Positions 9,644-18,959 of a DNA stretch of 55,396 nucleotides are shown one piece after another. Each line of letters opens with the position of its first letter. Position 1 is the stretch's first letter. The notes beneath the pieces were generated by a model. It was not told the origin of the DNA and did not search any database. It saw only the letters and a program-made list of their open reading frames with translations. The stretch is from positions 1-55,396 of the forward strand of contig CAILLA010000231.1 in the NCBI GenBank assembly GCA_903834925.1, in the 5' to 3' direction. The DNA comes from an uncultured Schlesneria sp. Lineage in GTDB: Bacteria > Planctomycetota > Planctomycetia > Planctomycetales > Planctomycetaceae. The translations under genes and the position numbers were made by a program.

Positions 9644-9669
9644 GGGACTTATGGGACCCATAGGACATT
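9644..9669. repeat. GGGACTTATGGGACC repeat motif
   Basis: A short intergenic sequence (GGGACTTATGGGACCCATAG core, self-complementary at ATGGGACCCAT) that resembles the hairpin between surE and hisF at 17817-17863. It lies just upstream of the DUF1501 start. Its function is unknown. Confidence 0.45.
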
Positions 9670-9760
9670 TGCGACTTGGCAGGAATCGTTGGTTGCAGAC
9701 TGTTACATCATATCGGCATTTATGGCGTGTGCCAGCGCTGGATTTTCTGAAGAGCCGTTC

Positions 9761-11338
9761 TTACTTGGTTCCCAGTTCCTGCAGCCTTGCGGCAATCATC
9801 ATCTGGAACACGAAACAGACCAGTCCTGTCAGGATCCAGACGGTGATCGTGGCGGGAAGCTTCCCCCATAGATCTTGTAACCCATTGGGGCCGACCGCAA
9901 GAAACATCAATTGCCAGACGGGGCAACATGTCGAGATTGGCCCCATCATGAAGAAGGCCATTGGTAATGCACCCCATTTGACGAACAGGCTAAGCAGCGC
10001 GACCAGATGGAGAAAGATCATGATCCCCATCACTGTCGCCCAGAAGTGAGGTTCGATCAACAACTTGGCAAAATTGGCAATTCGAAAGTCTGGCAATAGA
10101 AGTGCCGAACCTGCCAGGCAGATTGCCGCAGGTGCCAACCCCATCAGACAGCCAATCGCTTTCGAATAGCCGATATAGGGAATTGACCGGGGAAGCATTA
10201 ACAGTGATGACATTGTCTGCAAACGAATTTCGTCATGAAACACTCGAGATGCCGAAATGCAGGCTTCGATAATCAAGATGGCCAACATACAGCCGAAGTA
10301 GATTCCGCCGACATCGTTCAGGCTGATCCCCAGCCAATTGCGATTGTAGACAGATACACCGCAGATCAGTGCGAACAGCATGACATAAGCCAACAGCTTG
10401 CCAACGAACAGCGAATATCCACCGCCGATGAACTGAAAGTCTTTCCAGACGAATGGATTACTCCAACAGCGGCCTGGACTGAGAAATTGAACTCGACTTG
10501 TCGATTTCAGGATGACACCGCGCGAAGCACCGCCGGGAGCGGCGTTGTTTACGCTTGGCCCGAAAAGTAGCCAGGCAAGGCCAAAGCAGACAATGCCGAC
10601 GGCAATATTGGAAATGACCTGTTGTGTCAGAATCGGTTGATTGAAACCGGTCTGCATCACTTCTTGTAGTTGAAAGTAAATGCAGGATTTTTCGATCCAT
10701 TCAAGCGAAGTCAATATCGCTGTCTTCCACCAGACGGATTTCGTCCAGCCTGTCGCGATAAGGTCTTTTAATTCGAATCCGGCAATCGGAGGAAGGACCG
10801 TGTAGAGAATCATCAGCAGGGTCGTGACAGCGGCTGCATTTCCACCCCGTTGAAAAACGACCGAACAGACAAGCGCAGTGTTTGCCAGCAAAACGGTGAA
10901 GGCCAATATATCGACGTAGGCGGCAAAAATCTGGTGAGTAGTCACACCTCCCAGGGTGACCGCAAGTAGCATGAAGGGGAATTGGACGACCAATAGCAGC
11001 ATGACTTGAATCAGCCGACTCGTCGATTTCCCAAGCAGAATACCGATATGGTTTAGCCCGGCCATTTGAAGCAGGCCGATGGTTTCTTCTTCTTTCTCTT
11101 CTGTGATTGCGGAAGAGAAATAGCCAATCCCCGCACAGGTGATGAACAGGACGTTTAACCAGGCGATTTGCGAAAAGAACATCAAGCCTGGTGCGCCGAC
11201 GAACGCACTTTGGATTGTCGCCATCAGCATCGAAAGGTAAATGAATCCGACGAAGGCTAATCGGAACAAATGATTCCGTAGCTGCCGCGCATCCATCCTC
11301 AGTGCTCGGGTCAGTAGTGCGACTAAACCGTAATACAT
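9761..11338 (-). CDS. ABC-2 type transporter permease
   Basis: A 525-aa integral membrane protein with about 12 predicted TM segments, consistent with two ABC-2 permease units in one chain. The first unit has the sequence SSAITEEKEEETIGLLQMAGL at about 78-98, the cytoplasmic coupling stretch seen in ABC-2 exporters (the E-E-TI-LL motif), followed by the conserved TM pattern. The second unit starts at about 320 (WKDFQFIGGGYSLFVGKLLAYVMLF) and has SRVFHDEIRLQTMSSLLMLP. It follows the ATPase gene by 99 bases on the same strand, and is third in the operon after the membrane protein at 12580-14493. Such ABC-2 systems export lipids, polysaccharides or small molecules, or drive gliding machinery; the substrate is not readable. 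Confidence 0.9.
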   Translation of the reverse strand: MYYGLVALLTRALRMDARQLRNHLFRLAFVGFIYLSMLMATIQSAFVGAPGLMFFSQIAWLNVLFITCAGIGYFSSAITEEKEEETIGLLQMAGLNHIGILLGKSTSRLIQVMLLLVVQFPFMLLAVTLGGVTTHQIFAAYVDILAFTVLLANTALVCSVVFQRGGNAAAVTTLLMILYTVLPPIAGFELKDLIATGWTKSVWWKTAILTSLEWIEKSCIYFQLQEVMQTGFNQPILTQQVISNIAVGIVCFGLAWLLFGPSVNNAAPGGASRGVILKSTSRVQFLSPGRCWSNPFVWKDFQFIGGGYSLFVGKLLAYVMLFALICGVSVYNRNWLGISLNDVGGIYFGCMLAILIIEACISASRVFHDEIRLQTMSSLLMLPRSIPYIGYSKAIGCLMGLAPAAICLAGSALLLPDFRIANFAKLLIEPHFWATVMGIMIFLHLVALLSLFVKWGALPMAFFMMGPISTCCPVWQLMFLAVGPNGLQDLWGKLPATITVWILTGLVCFVFQMMIAARLQELGTK

Positions 11339-11437
11339 GGACTAACTCGAGAAAGTGAGACGGTCAAAAACAGTGAAATGACATTTCGACACGGGGAGCG
11401 AACCTCACAAATGATGAGGATTCACTTGCGGTCGTTA

Positions 11438-12406
11438 TTATTTCACCCCTTTGGTTGTCAGGTCCATGAAGGCGTCGTTCAAATGCCGTTTATCTTCGGC
11501 AAATCCCACAATCGGAACTCCGAGGTCGAGTAATCCTCTTAATAACGTGTTCGTATCGGTCGCCGTCCAGTCATAAGAGACTCGGTACTCGGGTCGGCCT
11601 TCGACTTGATCTGCGTCGACGACTCCGTGCAGACCTTTCATCCGATCAACGATCCGATCCACTTCTGAACCAAGTGTTACTCGCCACGTCGGATGCTCGT
11701 TTGTCGAAGCCTGCAGGCCACTCATCGAACCGCTGTACATCACCTTTCCCTTGTCGATGATCGTCACCGCATCGCAAAGTTCGGCCAGTTCAGGAAGGAT
11801 GTGGGAACTGATGAAGATTGTTTTTCCCATGGAACGAAGTGCCTTCAGAATCTCCATCAGTTCGATTCGGGCACGTGGATCTAAACCAGATGCAGGTTCA
11901 TCGAGAAGCAACAGGTCGGGGTCATTCACGAGAACACGAGCCAGACTCGTGCGCTGCTGCATCCCTCGTGACAGTCCGCTGATAAGATCGTTTTTTCGGC
12001 CTTCCATGTCAGTCAAGGCGAGAACTTCGTCGATCACGCGCGTTCTTTGGGCGAACGGCAACCCATAGGCCGCAGCAAAGAAGTCGAGATATTCATAGAC
12101 CGTCATCTGCCGGTAGGTACTGAAGTGGTCGGGCATGAATCCGATTTTGCGACGGACCATCTTTTGTTCGTCAACCACGTCGTGACCAAACACCTTGACG
12201 ATACCGAATTGTGGCCGCAGCAGGGTGCAAATAATTTTGAGGGAGGTTGTCTTACCGGCTCCGTTCGGTCCCACGAACCCGTGAAGTGATTGTGGCATCA
12301 CCTTGAAACTGACGTGATCAAGTGCTCGTCGACCCTTGAAGGAATGAACGACGTCATCGACTTCGATGACAGGTCGTTGAGAATTGCCGTTTGTCGAACT
12401 GCTCAT
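11438..12406 (-). CDS. ABC transporter ATP-binding protein
   Basis: A 322-aa nucleotide-binding subunit of the ABC-2/CcmA class. Walker A is GPNGAGKT (about 44), the Q-loop region lies near GFMPDHFSTYRQMTVYEYL (about 90), the signature is the variant LSRGMQQR (about 143), Walker B is LLLLDEPASGLDP (about 163-175), and the switch histidine is in FISSHILPEL (about 195). The C-terminal 90 residues (WRVTLGSEVDRIVDRM onward) form the accessory domain common in this class. It would power the permease encoded next. The upstream gene at 12580-14493 is 173 bases away in the same direction. The N-terminal 15 residues (MSSSTNGNSQRPVIE) look disordered; the start at 12406 is accepted. Confidence 0.95.
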   Translation of the reverse strand: MSSSTNGNSQRPVIEVDDVVHSFKGRRALDHVSFKVMPQSLHGFVGPNGAGKTTSLKIICTLLRPQFGIVKVFGHDVVDEQKMVRRKIGFMPDHFSTYRQMTVYEYLDFFAAAYGLPFAQRTRVIDEVLALTDMEGRKNDLISGLSRGMQQRTSLARVLVNDPDLLLLDEPASGLDPRARIELMEILKALRSMGKTIFISSHILPELAELCDAVTIIDKGKVMYSGSMSGLQASTNEHPTWRVTLGSEVDRIVDRMKGLHGVVDADQVEGRPEYRVSYDWTATDTNTLLRGLLDLGVPIVGFAEDKRHLNDAFMDLTTKGVK

Positions 12407-12579
12407 GTTAGGGCTTTCGGCATGGAAGGATGGTGGTGAATATCTGGAACTATTTGAGACCGATTGATCAAATGATTACGAACGACTTGAGTCACTGCAC
12501 GAACATCGCAAAATCGTGAAAGCTTGCTCGTCCTGAATTCTGTTCTTGAAATTCACGGCAGCAAATCATCAGAAGCATG

Positions 12580-14493
12580 TCATTTGGCTGGTTTGACGTC
12601 TGTGGTTGACAGGTTGATGCAGTACAAGACACGACCTTCTTGATTTCCCAGTCGCTTATTCTGAATCGCAAATTCTCCGGGCATTTTTTTCGCATAGATA
12701 TAGATGCGAATCATATTGGGTGGCAGTCGCAACTGTTCCGCGTCTTTGACACGGCTGACGCTGAGGCTGCGAGACAGCAACAGATCGAACATCTGGTTAT
12801 ATCGGTCAACCTTTGTCGTTTGATTTCCATATTGGTTATAAGGATTCTGATACCCATAGGGATACTGACTGTGCTTTTGTTGAACCTGCAACATGGCAAC
12901 AGCGTTCCCTGCCTCTTGAGCCAAAACAAGCTTGTCGTCGCGCCAATTGAGCATGTAGAACGTGTTACCGATCAAAGCAAATTGCTTCTCGGCATCGTCT
13001 TGTTTCAGCCCGATGACATCCATCTCAAGTTCTGCCAATCGGCCATCCTGAATTTTCAACGACGACAACGTAAGCTTTGGGCCTTCGAACGGCATTTTCG
13101 CTCGTGATGCCAGTTCACGGTTCGAAAACGGGGGGATATCGACCTTGAATACTGCTTCAGCCCCGTTGTTAATCTCACCCTTAACCTGTTCGTGTTCGTT
13201 ACAAGTGGAATAGAGCGAGCCAAAAGCGTTGTGTCGGATTTCATAATCTGCACCACCCGTCACGAAAATATTCGACCAGCTGGCAACATCCATTTGTCCA
13301 TCCGGCAGTGGCTTGGCAATCGCAACAGTATGGACTGCGGTCGCTTCACCGTAGCCGCGCTGGCCGACGTAAGAAAACAACAGGCTGAATAGCGCGACGG
13401 TCCCAAGCAGACCAGCATAGACAACACGAAAATCAGACCATTTTTTTCCCAAAAGGTAACAACCGGGGAATACGAGCCCAATATAAACCCAGAACATCAG
13501 GTGCAATAGGACCCAATTGTGATCGGGTTTGGTCATCTGTTTGAGTTGACTGAGGAACGAGTTCGACTTGAACGGATCGGTTCCATCTGAGAAACCGATA
13601 TTCGGATTCACTGTGCCCTGCTGAGAATCATCGACATGATCGACGATGTCATCAGACTTTTCCGTGTTTGGAATATGGTAATTTTTCGGCAACCCGGCAC
13701 AGATTTGCCGAAGTTCTTCTTCACCGAACTGTGGTCGTGTCAGGGGAACTCGCAGAACGCGTCCGGCACCATACATCTGATCTTCGAGTGGTGTTTTGAG
13801 GACGCTGAGCGGTCCTGTAAAGTCAGGGAACTTGCCACTCGCCTCTTGCAGAACCACAACAGTTCCACCCAGGTAGATCCAATCGAGAAACGCCTGACGT
13901 CGCGCTTCTTCCCAACGAGGGACGTGGTCGAGTGCGACCAACTGCAAAGCATCTGTTGCTGTCACAAACGGTGGAAACAAGTTATCCGGCAGATGAAACT
14001 TGATCGAGCCACCCTTGGCCATCACGCCGTTAGGATCATCAAGCACGACCCGTTGATATTTGGCGACGCGAGGGATGGGCAAATCATAGCTCCCTCCACG
14101 GTAAGAGATCCGCCAGTTCTCGCTGCTATACCCTCCGTCGCTTACGATGTAAGGATAAAACTGGATCCACTTCGACGAATTCGGAGACAACGTCACCGAT
14201 TCGACGAGTGTCGCATCGACGGTTCCGGCTCCACCGAGTGATTTCCTTAAAAGCACTTCGCCGCTGTAGGGCTGTGGGGTGGGATTATTGAGGAGGACCG
14301 AAAGGACGTTGAATCGGTGCGGAGCAACTTTACCGTTGAACCCCCACTTGTAGTCCGCCACGTCCAATGCGGAGGCGAATGACGACAGGCAGGTCCAAAT
14401 CAGACCGAACCAAATGGCAAACAGAAACCAATTGAATCGACTTCCTTTTAACTTCGCTTCTTTTGATTGCTGCGTCAAATTCCATGAACTCAT
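12580..14493 (-). CDS. Large membrane protein of the ABC-2 operon
   Basis: A 637-aa protein not recognised as a named family. The start is placed at ATG 14493, because GGAGAGG lies 8 bases upstream; an in-frame extension to 14640 is less likely. TM1/signal anchor is at about 20-42 (FNWFLFAIWFGLIWTCLSSFASA). A long extracytoplasmic part follows, with an immunoglobulin-like section (VLSVLLNNPTPQPYSGEVLLRKS) and a region resembling glutamine-amidotransferase/ThuA-like folds (DALQLVALDHVPRWEEARRQAFLDWIYLGGTVVVLQE, about 185-220). Two TM segments lie at about 315-358. A further extracytoplasmic domain ends in a KKMPGEFAIQNKRL-type C-terminus. The arrangement recalls GldG-like partners of ABC-2 transporters, with an extracytoplasmic domain and membrane helices beside ATPase and permease. 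Co-transcription with the ATPase and permease is inferred from order and strand. Confidence 0.8.
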   Translation of the reverse strand: MSSWNLTQQSKEAKLKGSRFNWFLFAIWFGLIWTCLSSFASALDVADYKWGFNGKVAPHRFNVLSVLLNNPTPQPYSGEVLLRKSLGGAGTVDATLVESVTLSPNSSKWIQFYPYIVSDGGYSSENWRISYRGGSYDLPIPRVAKYQRVVLDDPNGVMAKGGSIKFHLPDNLFPPFVTATDALQLVALDHVPRWEEARRQAFLDWIYLGGTVVVLQEASGKFPDFTGPLSVLKTPLEDQMYGAGRVLRVPLTRPQFGEEELRQICAGLPKNYHIPNTEKSDDIVDHVDDSQQGTVNPNIGFSDGTDPFKSNSFLSQLKQMTKPDHNWVLLHLMFWVYIGLVFPGCYLLGKKWSDFRVVYAGLLGTVALFSLLFSYVGQRGYGEATAVHTVAIAKPLPDGQMDVASWSNIFVTGGADYEIRHNAFGSLYSTCNEHEQVKGEINNGAEAVFKVDIPPFSNRELASRAKMPFEGPKLTLSSLKIQDGRLAELEMDVIGLKQDDAEKQFALIGNTFYMLNWRDDKLVLAQEAGNAVAMLQVQQKHSQYPYGYQNPYNQYGNQTTKVDRYNQMFDLLLSRSLSVSRVKDAEQLRLPPNMIRIYIYAKKMPGEFAIQNKRLGNQEGRVLYCINLSTTDVKPAK

Positions 14494-14909
14494 GTCGTCA
14501 TCCTCTCCCGAGTCGCACCACTTCATCGGCTCGTTTCCATTTCGCATCAATTGCGAGTTTACGAGAAGTATATCAAGGCATTCCGTCTGAGTGCGAATAA
14601 GATGACACCAACGATCAAAAAATGAAACAGTGCGGGGCAAGAAAATCGTTCGACAGAATCATGAAAGTTCCAGGTTCTCTTATTGGTTGGCGAATCTCCG
14701 AGTTGCGGATTGCCGTTAGTTGCAGCTTTGCGTTGACCAATGAAGGGAACGACGCATAGAGTAACGGTGTTGGGAATTTGCCGCGTTTCCATCGTTTTTT
14801 GCTTGGTGTACTTGTATCCGTGGGGCGGACGGTTCAGTATGTTGCCCAGTACCGCCTGCCAAATTTCGGCGGCGAAATCTTGTCAAAAACAATTGAAGGA
14901 ATTGGACGG
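14494..14909. promoter_or_regulatory. Divergent intergenic region, 416 bp
   Basis: Between the ABC operon (minus) and the SnoaL-like gene (plus). It should hold both promoters. A frame is open from 14778 in phase with the SnoaL-like gene, but its predicted residues look non-homologous to that fold. I see no repeat or clear regulatory box. Confidence 0.35.
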
Positions 14910-15296
14910 ATGTCTGCGGAAGTGGAACTGCTGGATTTGAGTCGCAAGTTGCTCAATTCGATTGATACCGGTGATTGGGCGACATATGCATCAATGTGCG
15001 ATGCGTCGATTACCTGCTTCGAACCGGAAGCCCTTGGTCATCTCGTTGAAGGATTGCCTTTTCATAAATTCTATTTTGATCTTCCCGCAACGGCGACCAA
15101 GCCTGCAAAACAGTCGTCAATCGCTTCGCCAAACGTTCGCTTGATTGGCGATTCCGCTGTTGTTACGTACGTTCGAGTTGTTCAGAAACTCGATGGCCAT
15201 GGGGCACCGGTCACTGCAGCCGCCATGGAGACACGCGTCTGGCAAAAGACTTCTGCTGGATGGAAGCACGTTCACTTCCATCGAACCCCTTGCTGA
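14910..15296 (+). CDS. SnoaL-like / CaMKII association-domain protein
   Basis: A 128-aa single-domain protein of the NTF2-like superfamily, closest in pattern to the calcium/calmodulin kinase II association domain found as a free protein in bacteria. Typical parts are ELLDLSRKLLNSIDTGDWATYASMCDASITCFEPEALGHLVEG (1-50), HKFYFDL, and the closing strand ETRVWQKTSAGWKHVHFHRT (about 108-127). Start ATG 14910 was chosen because the domain begins 5 residues later; the frame is open upstream to ATG 14778, giving 172 aa, and that longer start cannot be excluded. Such domains form oligomeric cones that bind small molecules or modify enzymes; no partner is visible next to it. Confidence 0.85.
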   Translation: MSAEVELLDLSRKLLNSIDTGDWATYASMCDASITCFEPEALGHLVEGLPFHKFYFDLPATATKPAKQSSIASPNVRLIGDSAVVTYVRVVQKLDGHGAPVTAAAMETRVWQKTSAGWKHVHFHRTPC

Positions 15297-15373
15297 CCCG
15301 ACGCCGAACGCTGAATTTAAAAGAAAACTCATGAACACTGCTTCACCATTACGGGCGGAGCAGTGGTTTTACG

Positions 15374-16963
15374 TTATTCCGCTTCCGCTGTCTTACGGAA
15401 AAAAATTACCTGACCATCCCGTTCGATCGGGGGGGAAATCCACTTGGGGTCGACTTTCAGCTTTTCAATGAGCGATTCGCGATTTGCCCTGTCCAGAACC
15501 ATCGTATTGATTCGATAGCGATCGAGAGTTTCTTTCCATCCTTCCCGCTGCTCGATCACCTGCATATAGGCAAGCCAGACGTCGCGTGGAATCAGATGTG
15601 CGTGCGAGTTAACAAGCAACTGTAGGTCTTTCGGACCAACCCATTGAACGTAATCGGCCCATTCGTATGTGACAAAAATCATCCCGCGCGGTGGGTGTTC
15701 AATGAGATGCTCAGCGGCAAAAACTGGCGTGTCCCGAGAAACCGATTGAAGCTTGTCAGCGTGTTTTCCAGTCAGCAGGGCAATTCCCAGCGGACTGAGG
15801 ATAAAACAGATTCCCGAGGATGCGATCGCAGCCAATGCCCATTTCGAACTTTGAGCGGGTTGAGGCACTACAAAAGGTTCATCGTTCCATTTAAGCCAAA
15901 CGGCGAATGCATGTTGAGCAATGACTAATGCAACAACCGGGGCCAGCCAAACAATCATTCTTGAGCACCAGAGCGAGGAAAGCCCCAATCCTAACGAGGC
16001 CAGAACTTCCCAACTCCGAATCCGCCGAGGAGAAATCCGATAAATTGTCGCCAGTAAGATTGCCGTCACGGCGACGATTTGCCCCTCGTGATCTTTGATC
16101 GTCAATGGTTGCCATTCGGCCAAATCTTGCAGGTTTGTATTTGCAGAGAAACGGAACGCTTCCCGGTAAAGTCGAACTGTGTAGGGGTTAATCAATACTG
16201 CAGTGGCTGACAGAATCGTTAAACCGAAAACGCGGCGAGTTTGCCTGTCATGAACACCGCGTCGGACACTGCCCGTTCGAACGAGCACATCCAAGCAACG
16301 GCCCAGGCAAAAGCACCCCAAAAGTCCAATCCCGACACAAAATGACGGATGAAGATTTGCCCACAGAGCGAAAACGCCTGAAACAAAGACGCAGTTTGCC
16401 GTGAAGCTGGCTTTACCTACAAGGCGGGTGAGAAGGGCAACAAAGCAGACGATTCCGGCCAGTTGCGGCCGCAAAATCATCAAGTGGTCCCCACCGACAA
16501 TTAAAAAAATGCAAAGCGATAAGATCGCGAAAAGACCACTTTTCGTCTGGCTGTAAGTACGCCAAGACAACATTGTGCAGCAGGACGTTATGGCGATCGC
16601 AAACAGACCCTGTAAGCCAGCAAGTTGAAGGCGTGGGGTACTGACGACAACAAAACCAATCAATTGACTGAGCCAGGGACCGTCAATAAATCGAACATCT
16701 TTTGAAAGCGGCAACAGCGGTTCCGTCACGGGTAACGATCTTGTTGTCCAGAGATATCGACCGTAACTGAGATGCCCCCAGATGTCCGTATGCCAGATGG
16801 GAAGGTAACTGAGGTAAAGGAAAAGCAGCGCGAGTACGAAAATGATGGCGGCAACTCCCCGTGACGTTCGGAGGCGCTCCAGATGCAAAACGCGCGGAGA
16901 CGAGTCTCTTGACAGCATTCGTTGTGACGATGAGCATTCGATCTCGGAGTTTCGTTGCATCAT
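15374..16963 (-). CDS. Multi-TM membrane protein, GT-C glycosyltransferase-like
   Basis: A 529-aa protein with about 10-12 predicted TM helices starting near residue 37. The first extracytoplasmic loop contains WHTDIWGHLSYGRYLWTTR (about 58-76), whose early acidic residue and aromatic context resemble loop 1 of GT-C fold (dolichyl-phosphate-mannose-type) transferases. The last 130 residues form a soluble domain (RGMIFVTYEWADYVQWVGPK; DVWLAYMQVIEQREGWKETLDRYRINTMVLDR). Planctomycetes carry many such proteins without assigned substrate. It is divergent from surE with 55 bases between the starts. The function as a glycosyltransferase is inferred from topology only. Confidence 0.75.
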   Translation of the reverse strand: MMQRNSEIECSSSQRMLSRDSSPRVLHLERLRTSRGVAAIIFVLALLFLYLSYLPIWHTDIWGHLSYGRYLWTTRSLPVTEPLLPLSKDVRFIDGPWLSQLIGFVVVSTPRLQLAGLQGLFAIAITSCCTMLSWRTYSQTKSGLFAILSLCIFLIVGGDHLMILRPQLAGIVCFVALLTRLVGKASFTANCVFVSGVFALWANLHPSFCVGIGLLGCFCLGRCLDVLVRTGSVRRGVHDRQTRRVFGLTILSATAVLINPYTVRLYREAFRFSANTNLQDLAEWQPLTIKDHEGQIVAVTAILLATIYRISPRRIRSWEVLASLGLGLSSLWCSRMIVWLAPVVALVIAQHAFAVWLKWNDEPFVVPQPAQSSKWALAAIASSGICFILSPLGIALLTGKHADKLQSVSRDTPVFAAEHLIEHPPRGMIFVTYEWADYVQWVGPKDLQLLVNSHAHLIPRDVWLAYMQVIEQREGWKETLDRYRINTMVLDRANRESLIEKLKVDPKWISPPIERDGQVIFFRKTAEAE

Positions 16964-17018
16964 TGCGTACTCTTTACCGACCGTTTTTTGTTTCCGTTCA
17001 ATTTAAAGAAGCTCTTTC

Positions 17019-17783
17019 ATGCAAATCTTGTTGGTCAACGACGATGGGATTCACGCCCCGAGCCTTCATGCACTCTATGCCGAATTATGCCAATGGGGCG
17101 ATGTTACTGTTGTGGCTCCTGCGGTCGAACAAAGTGGCGTCGGCCATTCGATCACGTATTTGCATCCGCTTGTCGCCCATAAAGAATACAAGAATGGCGA
17201 GTTTTTCGGGTGGAAACTCGAAGGAAGCCCGGCAGATTGCGTCAAACTGGGTGTCCTGGAGTTCTGTCAGAAGAAACCAGATATCATCGTGAGCGGCCTT
17301 AATACGGGAGCCAATATTGGAATCAACGTGTTGTACTCGGGAACCGTTGCAGCAGCGATTGAAGGAGCATTCTTTGGGATACCTTCATTTGCATTGTCGC
17401 AGTGGATGGATGGACCACCGGATTTTGCTGCGACCTCTCGCCGAGCAGTTCCCATCTGTCAAAAACTACTTCCAAAGACCAAGCCAGGGCAATTGTGGAA
17501 TATTAACTTTCCACCCCCGAAAAATGGCTGGCCACGAGGTATCAAATTCGTCGCGATGGGGGTCAATCGAGTCGCAGAAGAAGTCGAAAAACGAATTGAT
17601 CCACGTGGACGGACTTATTATTGGAGCGGATTGAACCCAATTCGCAGCCATTTGCTGGACGATGGAACGGACATCAAACAACTGCAAGAAGGGGATATCA
17701 CGATTACACCGCTGCACTTTGATCTCACCGAAAAGGCATATCTCACGCAACTGCAAGCGGAAACTTGGGAATTGCCACAGTAG
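17019..17783 (+). CDS. surE: 5'/3'-nucleotidase SurE
   Basis: A 254-aa SurE-family phosphatase that removes phosphate from nucleoside monophosphates, often linked to stationary-phase survival. The N-terminal MQILLVNDDGIHAPSL (1-16) holds the Asp pair that binds the metal; VVAPAVEQSGVGHSIT (about 33-48) and VSGLNTGANIGINVLYSGTVAAA (about 91-113) are the other metal and phosphate motifs. The length is normal. The ATG at 17019 gives the canonical N-terminus. Its 3' end faces hisF, with a strong hairpin between them. Confidence 0.96.
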   Translation: MQILLVNDDGIHAPSLHALYAELCQWGDVTVVAPAVEQSGVGHSITYLHPLVAHKEYKNGEFFGWKLEGSPADCVKLGVLEFCQKKPDIIVSGLNTGANIGINVLYSGTVAAAIEGAFFGIPSFALSQWMDGPPDFAATSRRAVPICQKLLPKTKPGQLWNINFPPPKNGWPRGIKFVAMGVNRVAEEVEKRIDPRGRTYYWSGLNPIRSHLLDDGTDIKQLQEGDITITPLHFDLTEKAYLTQLQAETWELPQ

Positions 17784-17816
17784 CGAGCATTCGCATTGTT
17801 CGCTGTGAAACTTAAG

Positions 17817-17863
17817 GAATGGGACGGATGGAACTTATGGGACTGATCCCATACGTCCCATTC
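17817..17863. terminator. Hairpin between convergent surE and hisF
   Basis: Outer arms GAATGGGACG (17817-17826) and CGTCCCATTC (17854-17863) are perfectly complementary. Inside them ATGGGA-CTGA-TCCCAT forms a second perfect stem. The position between two convergent stops suggests a bidirectional terminator, though no T-run follows on either strand. The inner sequence resembles the motif at 9644-9669, so it may be a dispersed repeat used as a terminator. Confidence 0.6.
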
Positions 17864-17876
17864 TGCGATTCCAAGA

Positions 17877-18665
17877 TCAGGCCTGGACTCCCAAGGTGTT
17901 AAATCGAATCGGAACACCTCGTTCGGCAAGATATTGCTTTGTCGCACCAATCGGGTGAGTTCCATAATGGAAGATGCTGGCAGCAAGTGCCGCACTCGCG
18001 TGGCCTTCCGTCAGAATCGTTCTGAGGTGTTCTGGATTCCCGGCACCGCCACTGGCGACAACGGGGATTTGAACGGCATCGGCAACTGCTCGAGTAATCG
18101 GTACGTCGTATCCATCTTGCGTTCCATCGGCATCCATCGACGTCAACACAATCTCGCCAGCGCCAAGCCGCTCAACTTCTTTAGCCCAGGCCACCGCTTC
18201 CAAGCCCGTTGGGACTCGACCGCCGTTAACATGAACCTCCCAGACCTCGCGTCCGTCGCGTTGGACCCGTTTCGGATCGATATTCACAACAATACATTGG
18301 CTTCCAAACTTTAATGCCGCTTGCCGTACAAAATCGGGATTCTTGACAGCGGCCGAATTGATCGAAACTTTGTCGCAACCAGCGTTCAAAAGCATGCGGA
18401 TGTCTTCCAGGGTTCGAATTCCCCCGCCGACAGTCAAGGGCATAAAACAGACTTCCGATGTACGCCGGACAACGTCCAGAATGATTCCACGTTGCTCATG
18501 ACTGGCCGTAATATCAAGGAAAACCAGTTCATCTGCCCCATCTTCCTCGTAGCGGGCTGCAACCTGCACGGGATCACCGGCATCGCGCAGATTAAGGAAG
18601 TTCACCCCTTTGACGACTCGCCCCGCGTGGACATCAAGGCACGGAATAATTCGTTTGGCAAGCAT
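17877..18665 (-). CDS. hisF: Imidazole glycerol phosphate synthase, cyclase subunit HisF
   Basis: A 262-aa (beta/alpha)8 barrel that, with HisH, converts PRFAR and ammonia to imidazole glycerol phosphate and AICAR in histidine synthesis. The start [20 protein letters not shown] holds the catalytic Asp of the family; the second catalytic Asp is in VVNIDPKRV (about 130). Other barrel motifs are [31 protein letters not shown] and [18 protein letters not shown] place the start at ATG 18665; a TTG six codons upstream opens the same frame but adds no family sequence. No other his gene is in the window. Confidence 0.96.
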   Translation of the reverse strand: MLAKRIIPCLDVHAGRVVKGVNFLNLRDAGDPVQVAARYEEDGADELVFLDITASHEQRGIILDVVRRTSEVCFMPLTVGGGIRTLEDIRMLLNAGCDKVSINSAAVKNPDFVRQAALKFGSQCIVVNIDPKRVQRDGREVWEVHVNGGRVPTGLEAVAWAKEVERLGAGEIVLTSMDADGTQDGYDVPITRAVADAVQIPVVASGGAGNPEHLRTILTEGHASAALAASIFHYGTHPIGATKQYLAERGVPIRFNTLGVQA

Positions 18666-18959
18666 GAATTCAAAAACAACCAAAAAGAGAAGTTACTTCG
18701 TCACGATCAGTGGAACTCTAAAGGAATCAGCCTGAAAACGTCAAATCGAACCGTTTAGTCGGCGCGGATTGTGTCGATCACATCGTTGGACAACGTCGCT
18801 TTGACATTCTCATCTTGCCGAGAATTGCTCAAATCGCTCTGCTTTCCGCTCATTTCCATTGTACCGTGTGGCGGATGGCACGGGGCAAAACGAATTCACG
18901 TCTCGTTTTCTACGTAAAATGCTCCCCAAATAAAGCGACACGGCGGAAAGGATTCTGTC

